From positions 1 through 5,195 of the forward strand of contig JAHCSD010000055.1 in the NCBI GenBank assembly GCA_018609185.1: a DNA stretch of 5,195 nucleotides, read 5' to 3'. The notes under the pieces were generated by a model, which did not search any database, had not been told where the DNA came from, and was given only the letters and a program-made list of their open reading frames with translations. Each line of letters opens with the position of its first letter. Positions within the stretch are counted from its first letter, which is position 1. This DNA comes from Patescibacteria group bacterium. GTDB lineage: Bacteria; Patescibacteriota; Minisyncoccia; JAHCSD01. Shown one piece after another: positions 1 through 3,676 of the stretch. Both the position numbers and the translations under genes were made by a program.

Positions 1-1032
1 TATATTATAGAACCGAGACTCGCCCACGCCTACATACGATTTCCCATCCTTCAATACCGAATCTTTTCCTTTGTTATTTTCATTAAGCGAAACGCCATCA
101 AGCTTTACTTCGAGCCTTATTTCAGTTGTGTCTTTCGACTCAAGAACCATATTAAGCTTATTTGCTTTATAGCGAATAATGAGCTTACCGTTCTCTCCAA
201 CAAATTCGGCAAACTCCATTTGTATGTTCCAGTCACCCACAAAATAAAAACGGTTTGACTTTACTTTTTCAGGCTCGAGGAATGTATGTTGTTCGCCCGG
301 ACGAACTTCTGTCACATCGTTCCCGATGTTGTTAATACGCGCATACCCCAAATAGATTTCAGGCGTTCCAATTTGCGAAAAATCTGCACCGGGAAGAGGC
401 TCTTTTACTTCTGCCACATTATCGATAGTGAGAAGCCCGGCCTCAAGCAATAATTTCTGAATTGCGCTCTCGGTTTCCGCATAACGACCCTCGCCAATAG
501 AATGATAACGGATATTCCCTTCAGTGTCTAAAAGCCAGTGCTCGGGCCAGTAGTTATTATTGAAGGCCCTCCAGGTCTTGTGCCCACTATCAAGCGCAAT
601 GGGATATTCTAACCCATGTTCCTTAGCTGCTGCCTCTACATTTTCTTTTTTCTTTTCAAACTCAAATTCAGGCGAATGTACTCCCAAAAGAATAAACCCG
701 TTATCTTTGTACTTTTGATGCCACGCGGAAAGATGCGGGAATGTTCGGATGCAATTAATGCATGTATATGTCCAAAAATCTACCAGCACCACTTTTCCTC
801 TCAAGTCTTCGGGAGACAGCGGCTTAGTATTAATCCATCCGTCAATTCCCACCAGATTCGGAGCCTTGCCGATAACGGGCAGTTTTTGTGATGAAGCAAG
901 AAAGTTGATTTTAGTTCCCTCGGGCATAATGTTTGAAAGGATACGTCCTTCTTTATCAAATATGATGATAACTGCTGCAAACCCAATAATAAAGAATATG
1001 AGAAGCGTGATAATTTTTGTGTTTTTTCTCAT
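1..1032 (-). CDS. Membrane-anchored DipZ-type thioredoxin-like protein (C-terminus cut by window edge)
   Basis: Partial, 344 codons visible. Residues 6-25 are a hydrophobic stretch (ITLLIFFIIGFAAVIIIF region) after a basic N-terminus, so the protein is probably anchored with its redox domain outside the membrane. The thioredoxin-fold domain spans about residues 50-190. It has the redox motif FWTYTCINC with Cys91 and Cys94, the DipZ-type CxxC context, and a WP (cis-Pro) loop near residue 160 in NNYWPEHWLLD. From about residue 225 a second domain begins (IYLGYARINN, then a FVGDWNI segment). It matches the beta-rich domain that follows thioredoxin in DipZ/TlpA-like proteins. The CcdA membrane half of full DipZ is absent from the N-terminus. 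Expected role: thiol-disulfide exchange on extracytoplasmic proteins. The ATG overlaps the yjbQ stop as ATGA and has no Shine-Dalgarno, so translational coupling is likely. The family is clear; the substrate is unknown. Confidence 0.9.
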   Translation of the reverse strand, partial: MRKNTKIITLLIFFIIGFAAVIIIFDKEGRILSNIMPEGTKINFLASSQKLPVIGKAPNLVGIDGWINTKPLSPEDLRGKVVLVDFWTYTCINCIRTFPHLSAWHQKYKDNGFILLGVHSPEFEFEKKKENVEAAAKEHGLEYPIALDSGHKTWRAFNNNYWPEHWLLDTEGNIRYHSIGEGRYAETESAIQKLLLEAGLLTIDNVAEVKEPLPGADFSQIGTPEIYLGYARINNIGNDVTEVRPGEQHTFLEPEKVKSNRFYFVGDWNIQMEFAEFVGENGKLIIRYKANKLNMVLESKDTTEIRLEVKLDGVSLNENNKGKDSVLKDGKSYVGVGESRFYNI

Positions 1033-1421
1033 TTCAAAAACGATACGACGATTTCGCGATCGCGCGGCCCGTCGAATTCTATAAGTACCACCCTCTGCCA
1101 CGTTCCCAAAACAAGTCGTCCATCTTTTATCGGCACGACAAGCGATGTTCCAATAAGGGCTGAAAGAATATGGCTCGGAACGTGAGAGGGGTCGTGAGGA
1201 TGACGGTACTTGAGCTTCGGGATTAACCCCTCAAATGCGTCAAGCATATCTAAATCCGTCCCCGGATCCAAATCGGCTGTGGTAAGCGCACAAGTAGTGT
1301 GGGTTAAAAATAAATTGCAGGTGCCCTCTTCCCCCGAATATTCCTGAATTACTTCCTCAACTCGGTCGGTAATATCGACAACCTGCTTCTTGCTTTGTGT
1401 ATTAATAATAATCGTTTTCAT
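1029..1421 (-). CDS. yjbQ: YjbQ/UPF0047 family protein (putative secondary thiamine-phosphate synthase)
   Basis: 130 aa, a normal length for this one-domain family. Recognisable blocks, in order: FLTHTTCALTT (His41), the His-rich segment HPHDPSHVPSHI (His74, His76, His80, His84), ALIGTSL, LGTWQ (106-109) and EFDGPRDRE (115-123). These are the hallmark family positions. The middle block reads PSHVPSH where many members have an Asn-Ala-x-x-His form, so this is a sub-type. E. coli YjbQ has weak thiamine-phosphate synthase activity and the true role of the family is unsettled, so that product name should be read loosely. The ATG at 1421 is supported by a strong GGGGAGGA (1428-1435) 6 nt upstream. 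The start overlaps a 33-aa ORF and the stop overlaps the thioredoxin start, both as ATGA, placing yjbQ inside one operon. Confidence 0.93.
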   Translation of the reverse strand: MKTIIINTQSKKQVVDITDRVEEVIQEYSGEEGTCNLFLTHTTCALTTADLDPGTDLDMLDAFEGLIPKLKYRHPHDPSHVPSHILSALIGTSLVVPIKDGRLVLGTWQRVVLIEFDGPRDREIVVSFLK

Positions 1422-1519
1422 ATTATATCCTCCCCACGCGAAAAAAACTCGACATGAACTATATCGTCTTCGTCAACGTAAACCTTATACCATTTTAGTA
1501 GTTCTTGATCAGAAAGCAT
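1418..1519 (-). CDS. Possible 33-aa small ORF coupled to yjbQ
   Basis: An ATG at 1519 opens a 33-codon frame (begins MLSDQELLKWYKVYV, ends EFFSRGEDII). Its TGA stop overlaps the yjbQ ATG as ATGA, the same junction used between yjbQ and the thioredoxin gene. It fills almost the whole gap between the 61-aa gene (stop at 1540) and yjbQ. The composition is protein-like: acidic, with Trp, Tyr and Val in a plausible order. Against it: no Shine-Dalgarno precedes the ATG, it is very short, and I recognise no family. The yjbQ ribosome binding site is embedded in its last codons, so it could serve only as a coupling leader. The frame stays open upstream into the 61-aa gene, so a frameshifted C-terminal fragment is another possibility. 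Confidence 0.4.
   Translation of the reverse strand: MLSDQELLKWYKVYVDEDDIVHVEFFSRGEDII
1428..1435 (-). promoter_or_regulatory. Shine-Dalgarno of yjbQ
   Basis: GGGGAGGA on the minus strand, 6 nt before the ATG at 1421. It also falls inside the end of the preceding 33-aa ORF. It is the only strong ribosome binding site in this operon; the genes on either side have none, so they probably depend on coupling or on weak initiation. Confidence 0.8.
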
Positions 1520-1539
1520 GGAATACGTTGAAGGAGTAG

Positions 1540-1725
1540 CTACTCTTCTGTATTGGTTTGTTCCTCGGGGGACCCAGTTTGAGTTTCGGGTTCCCAACCA
1601 TGTTTTCCGTCAGTACAGTTACACTCTTCGAGCTGCTTACCGTGGTTGGAACATTCCTGGGCCTGACACGTGCCAGGAACATCTGAAACTCCCTTACATC
1701 CCCCATTACAAATATAATGTAGCAT
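1540..1725 (-). CDS. Small Cys-rich putative metal-binding protein, 61 aa
   Basis: The protein has six Cys (6, 10, 20, 25, 35, 37) plus His28 and His42 within its first 43 residues. They are arranged as CNGGC, TCQAQEC followed by SNHG, and ECNCTDGKHG. The last 18 residues are a polar, Glu/Thr-rich tail. The spacing of paired Cys and His is what a small zinc-ribbon-like or heavy-metal/thiol protein looks like. I recall very similar short proteins (GVS..PGTCQA..C..HG.PLEEC.C.DGKH) in Patescibacteria, without an assigned function. No signal peptide is present, so it should be cytoplasmic. The start codon has only a weak upstream purine run, but the Cys pattern begins right after it and an extended -10 promoter lies about 50 nt upstream. 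It is the first gene of the operon leading to yjbQ and the thioredoxin, which fits a thiol or metal theme. Confidence 0.75.
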   Translation of the reverse strand: MLHYICNGGCKGVSDVPGTCQAQECSNHGKQLEECNCTDGKHGWEPETQTGSPEEQTNTEE

Positions 1726-1780
1726 AGGTTGTATTTTTCTTAGGTATTTAATACTATTATATATCGACTGTTATATGTCT

Positions 1781-1809
1781 ATTATAGCAAAAAATCGCCC
1801 GTTTGTCCT
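1781..1809 (-). promoter_or_regulatory. Extended -10 promoter of the Cys-rich/yjbQ/thioredoxin operon
   Basis: On the minus strand TGCTATAAT (1789-1781) is a perfect extended -10. AGGACA (1809-1804) lies 17 bp upstream and matches four of six bases of TTGACA. The predicted start is an A near 1774, giving a leader of about 49 nt before the ATG at 1725. The -35 falls in the loop of the preceding terminator and the -10 just after its T-run, so terminator and promoter overlap. A second TATAAT at 1761-1756 lacks a convincing -35. Confidence 0.6.
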
Positions 1810-1834
1810 CAAGGAGACTAAGGGGCGATTTTTT
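1789..1834 (-). terminator. Intrinsic terminator after the coiled-coil gene (symmetrical)
   Basis: AAAAAATCGCCC (1789-1800) is exactly complementary to GGGCGATTTTTT (1823-1834), a 12-bp stem with a 22-nt loop. On the minus strand the G+C part is followed by a T-run, 22 nt downstream of the stop of the coiled-coil gene at 1856. It is symmetrical, so it could also stop plus-strand transcription, but no plus-strand gene reaches it. Confidence 0.85.
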
Positions 1835-1855
1835 GATTCTGGCAAGTCTCTTATC

Positions 1856-2650
1856 TCACACCCCCTTTGCAGTATCATGCTTTGTCTTGAATACGTCTCG
1901 TGCGGCTTCAATCTCAGCTTTAAAATCTGCGTTTGCCTGGCGAATCGCATCTCGCCGTGTGGTACGAAGTGGTTCTAGCACGTCTCGCGGTTTCTCAACA
2001 GCCTTAAGATCTGATACAAATGCATCGCGGGCAGAAGCAAGACTTTCACGCAGTGTGGTTCGGACGGTTTCGGGTGCAACACCATTATCACAGTCACTAC
2101 GCGCGGCGTCAAACGCGGCACTCACCGCTGCGTTAAAGGTACCTGTCACTGCCAAAACATCTGTCTTTCTGCTCTCGCGTAATGCGAGCACCCCGTCATA
2201 GTATGCAGCAGCTGCGGCATCCACTGCCGCGCGCCTCGTAACGATTGCGTTTTGTATGGCTTCTACAAATTCCTCAACCGCTTCCTTTTGTTCATCGGTT
2301 TCGGCTCCCTCACGAAGTTTTGCAAAGTGTTCCTCAAACCGCGCAGCCCACACCTCACGACGCTCGGCCCGGCGGCTCTGGCGTTCGTCTCTTCGCTCGA
2401 GAAACTTATCGCGGAGCTGATCACGTTTTGCGCCAAGTGCGGCTCTACGCGAGCTTAACCGATCGCCGAGTTCAGTCTTTGCGGCATCAAGTCGAGCACA
2501 GATCCCCCTTCCCGTTCCTGTCCTATCGAAGGCATCCTCCTGTGCATAGATAGGAGGAAAAACCAGCACGTTTGAAAACACGAAAAATCCTAAAATACTA
2601 AATACGGTACTTTTAAATACTGTTTTCATCATACGAGGCGCTAAGTCCAT
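1856..2650 (-). CDS. Secreted Ala/Arg-rich coiled-coil protein of unknown function
   Basis: 264 aa from the ATG at 2650. ATGs at 2632 and 2629 give a more classical signal peptide (MMKTVFK, then hydrophobic residues 14-33, then IYA before QEDA). The mature part is almost all charged alpha-helix. Residues 55-115 are very rich in Arg, Lys and Glu (RRDERQSRRAERREVWAARF), then a linker GAETDEQKEAV and Ala-rich helices to the end, including a TRRAAVDAAAAAYYDGV segment. Only two Cys, Cys51 and Cys187, flank the helical body and could form a disulfide outside the cell membrane. I recall proteins of this pattern as common in Patescibacteria, with no known function. The start overlaps the upstream gene. 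AGGAGG is present but only 3 nt from the 2650 ATG and 21 nt from the 2632 ATG, so coupling is likely. A terminator follows. Confidence 0.82.
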   Translation of the reverse strand: MDLAPRMMKTVFKSTVFSILGFFVFSNVLVFPPIYAQEDAFDRTGTGRGICARLDAAKTELGDRLSSRRAALGAKRDQLRDKFLERRDERQSRRAERREVWAARFEEHFAKLREGAETDEQKEAVEEFVEAIQNAIVTRRAAVDAAAAAYYDGVLALRESRKTDVLAVTGTFNAAVSAAFDAARSDCDNGVAPETVRTTLRESLASARDAFVSDLKAVEKPRDVLEPLRTTRRDAIRQANADFKAEIEAARDVFKTKHDTAKGV

Positions 2651-2921
2651 CTACCTCCTGGTCGTCTCCGATTACAAAAAGGGTATCGTCTCGCTGCTGG
2701 TTTATCGCAGTTTCTTCTTCAAGTGCGTCCCCGAGAAGTGCGTCAACGACATCATCAACGTTTCCGGTAACCGGTGGAGCGGGAGGTTCCACCTGCTCGG
2801 TTACTGAAACTTGTTCTTCTGAAGGTTCGGAAGAAGGACCGCTTACGAGCATCGCTCCCACAATCAAAAGGATTACCACAACCCCTCCTATGAGAATAAT
2901 TGTTTTTGGATTCGAAGTCAT
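2613..2921 (-). CDS. Small membrane-anchored protein with acidic extracytoplasmic tail
   Basis: 102 aa. A short N-terminus (MTSNPK) leads into one strong hydrophobic helix at about residues 7-27 (IILIGGVVVILLIVGAMLV). A low-complexity Ser/Glu/Pro/Val linker follows, then an acidic tail with DDVVDALLGDALEEE and many Asp and Glu. It contains no Cys and no motif I recognise. The topology is probably N-in, tail outside. The last codons contain the AGGAGG and start of the coiled-coil gene (38-nt overlap if that gene starts at 2650), so the two are probably translated together and may act together at the envelope. The ATG at 2921 has no clear Shine-Dalgarno. mscL ends 64 nt upstream on the same strand, so it is probably the middle gene of a three-gene unit. 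Confidence 0.75.
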   Translation of the reverse strand: MTSNPKTIILIGGVVVILLIVGAMLVSGPSSEPSEEQVSVTEQVEPPAPPVTGNVDDVVDALLGDALEEETAINQQRDDTLFVIGDDQEVDGLSASYDENSI

Positions 2922-2985
2922 AAGAAAATGAATTTTGCGCTATTACATTATTTACTGATAGCGACCTTTGTCTCACAAGGGCAAA

Positions 2986-3336
2986 CTATTTCTTCCCCGC
3001 GGGAAGCAACCCCTCGTCTCTCATTATGAGGCGAACAAGAAAATAAACAAGGAAAAGGATAATGAAAAATCGAAGGGTAGCGTCTATAACCCCTCCAATA
3101 TCAAACTCCACTCCCCGAATTTCAAGTACGAGACTTTGGAACTCCTTATTCGGAATTACCAACTGAATGGTTGGCGTAATAATCCCTTCAACAATTTTCT
3201 TAACCAAATCATTTATCGCCTGCCCGGCAACAAAAGCAATTGCAATTCCCACAACAGAATATCTCCTCAAAAACTCTTTAAACCCCCCAAAAAAATTCTT
3301 TATCTTTTTGCGTGGCCTTATAGGTTTACTGTTCAT
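2986..3336 (-). CDS. mscL: Large-conductance mechanosensitive channel MscL
   Basis: 116 aa, shorter than the 136 aa of E. coli MscL. After a basic N-terminal extension (residues 1-14, MNSKPIRPRKKIKN) comes the family's amphipathic start GGFKEFLRR. TM1 is at about 27-55 (SVVGIAIAFVAGQAINDLV to EGIITP, with the expected small residues at the pore and the conserved turn ITP). A short periplasmic loop follows, then TM2 at about 82-105 (GVIDATLRFFIILFLVYFLVRLIM). The protein stops soon after TM2 (RDEGLLPAGKK), so the C-terminal helical bundle is missing or minimal. The channel opens under membrane tension and releases solutes during hypo-osmotic shock. The ATG is the only plausible start and has no Shine-Dalgarno. 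Its upstream bases form the 3' arm of a long inverted repeat, suggesting structural control of translation. Confidence 0.93.
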   Translation of the reverse strand: MNSKPIRPRKKIKNFFGGFKEFLRRYSVVGIAIAFVAGQAINDLVKKIVEGIITPTIQLVIPNKEFQSLVLEIRGVEFDIGGVIDATLRFFIILFLVYFLVRLIMRDEGLLPAGKK

Positions 3337-3477
3337 ACCCGGTGCTACAACTTCGAATATCTCGGTCTCATCGGTAGACCAAGCTCCAAAGTTGCAGGGT
3401 TAAGCTATTAAGTGGTAACCCGGACTTACCCTTGAAAATCAACGAAAACGTTAAATTTCGAAGTTGTCGCACCGGGC
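3337..3477. repeat. Long imperfect inverted repeat (21-bp arms, 99-bp spacer)
   Basis: Left arm 3337-3357 and right arm 3457-3477 are reverse complements at 19 of 21 positions; the core reads TTCGAAGTTGT-n-GCACCGGG. The sequence CATA lies at both ends (3334-3337 and 3477-3480) as a direct repeat around the inner 20-bp arms. That arrangement would also fit a short non-autonomous insertion with a 4-bp target duplication. The repeat itself is certain; its meaning is not. Confidence 0.85.
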
Positions 3478-3479
3478 AT
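3426..3479 (-). CDS. Possible leaderless 17-aa upstream ORF in the mscL leader
   Basis: The A predicted as transcription start (3479) is also the A of an ATG that opens 17 codons (MPGATTSKFNVFVDFQG) and stops with TAA at 3426. Translation from the very 5' end would run through the 5' strand of P1 and all of P2. It would open P1 and could free the mscL start, an attenuation-like arrangement. The start position rests on promoter spacing only. The peptide resembles nothing I know, and the ATG could be accidental because CATATG is a palindrome here. Confidence 0.2.
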   Translation of the reverse strand: MPGATTSKFNVFVDFQG

Positions 3480-3485
3480 ATGTTA

Positions 3486-3494
3486 ATTCTACCA
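3486..3494 (-). promoter_or_regulatory. Extended -10 promoter for the mscL unit
   Basis: TGGTAGAAT on the minus strand fits TGnTATAAT with one change in the hexamer. With a 6-nt discriminator the start is the A at 3479. No good -35 is present at 16-18 bp (that region is the GC-rich repeat), so the promoter would rely on the extended -10. Confidence 0.45.
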
Positions 3495-3497
3495 CAT

Positions 3498-3556
3498 GGG
3501 CAGGCTCCCGCCCAGACAATGTCTGGGCGAGGCTCGCCCCGAAGAACTTCGGGGCG
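3498..3556. repeat. GC-rich double-hairpin intergenic repeat (REP-like)
   Basis: Two perfect hairpins sit side by side. CGCCCAGAC (3509-3517) pairs with GTCTGGGCG (3521-3529) over a 3-nt loop. CGCCCCGAAG (3535-3544) pairs with CTTCGGGGCG (3547-3556) over AA. A third palindrome, GGGCGAG-G-CTCGCCC (3525-3539), bridges them and would compete. The block is far more GC-rich than the AT-rich DNA to its right. It lies between two divergent genes and lacks a T-run on either side, so it is not a simple terminator. REP-like extragenic palindrome or repeat remnant is the best description. Confidence 0.65.
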
Positions 3557-3603
3557 GCAGTGTAAACAAAAAACCACCAAGATGACTATATTCTCGTAAA
3601 CTC

Positions 3604-3631
3604 TTGACTTACAATAAAAAATATGTAAAAA
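3604..3631 (+). promoter_or_regulatory. Weak candidate promoter of tldD
   Basis: TTGACT (3604-3609) matches five of six bases of the -35 consensus. At 16 bp spacing the -10 is only TAAAAA (3626-3631), which lacks the final T. The whole stretch is AT-rich and the leader would be about 40 nt. Low confidence. Confidence 0.3.
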
Positions 3632-3662
3632 CAAAAGATAAGCTTTTTGACAACCAGTCGAG

Positions 3663-3669
3663 AAAGGAG
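3663..3669 (+). promoter_or_regulatory. Shine-Dalgarno of tldD
   Basis: AAAGGAG, 7 nt before the ATG at 3677. It fixes the tldD start, and no in-frame alternative upstream is as good. Confidence 0.8.
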
Positions 3670-3676
3670 AGAAGGC

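Larger units (their letters stand above)
3337..3479 (-). promoter_or_regulatory. Candidate structured leader RNA of mscL
   Basis: Read as minus-strand RNA, 3477-3457 pairs with 3357-3337 to form a 21-position helix (P1) with one G.A mismatch and one G.U pair. Enclosed are P2 (3454-3449 with 3444-3439, UUUU loop, one G.U), P3 (GGGUUA 3421-3416 with UAACCC 3402-3397) and P4 (CUUGGUCU 3383-3376 with AGACCGAG 3368-3361, 7-nt loop ACCGAUG, one U.G). On the opposite strand the three wobble pairs become A.C mismatches, so the minus strand is the better-folding transcript. GGUAA (3430-3426) can also pair with UUACC (3418-3414), competing with P3. P1 begins 2 nt after the predicted transcription start and ends directly before the mscL AUG, so it could mask initiation. 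It does not match any riboswitch class I know. A mobile inverted-repeat origin is the main alternative. Confidence 0.5.
3337..3676. other. Divergent intergenic region between mscL and tldD
   Basis: 340 bp without a conventional gene. From left to right it holds the mscL leader inverted repeat, the mscL promoter, the GC-rich double hairpin, and an AT-rich stretch (3563-3660) with a possible tldD promoter and then the tldD ribosome binding site. A 139-codon frame on the minus strand across 3368-3787 runs through this structure and antisense to tldD; it is not credible as a gene. Confidence 0.8.

Noticed and set aside
1509..1706. 65-codon minus-strand frame overlapping the Cys-rich gene
   Set aside because: It has a nice GGGGG-type purine run in front, but the product lacks any pattern. 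The overlapping frame has the regular Cys/His spacing.
1803..2201. 132-codon plus-strand frame opposite the coiled-coil gene
   Set aside because: It is a mirror of the Ala/Arg-rich minus-strand gene, which has a signal peptide and terminator in the right places. The Ser/Arg/Ala-rich product is an antisense artefact.
2922..2985. Promoter or terminator between mscL and the 102-aa gene
   Set aside because: There is a small bulged hairpin (CCTTGTGAGACAAAGG on the minus strand) but no T-run. TTGTGA has only a TAAATA-like -10 behind it. It is too weak to list.
2968..3411. 147-codon plus-strand frame opposite mscL
   Set aside because: mscL on the other strand is a certain family match; this frame has low-complexity Asn/Lys-rich content and no start signal.
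3337..3479. tRNA, tmRNA, 5S rRNA, SRP RNA or hammerhead ribozyme
   Set aside because: The TTCGAA and GATGAGA strings are suggestive. There is no tRNA cloverleaf or CCA end, no 5S CCGAAC loop, no SRP GGAA/AGCA motif, and CCGAUGAG is not the hammerhead CUGAUGA core with a matching GAAA and cleavage triplet.
3647..3652. Perfect TTGACA upstream of tldD
   Set aside because: The next 16-18 bp lead into the ribosome binding site and start codon, with no -10 sequence.
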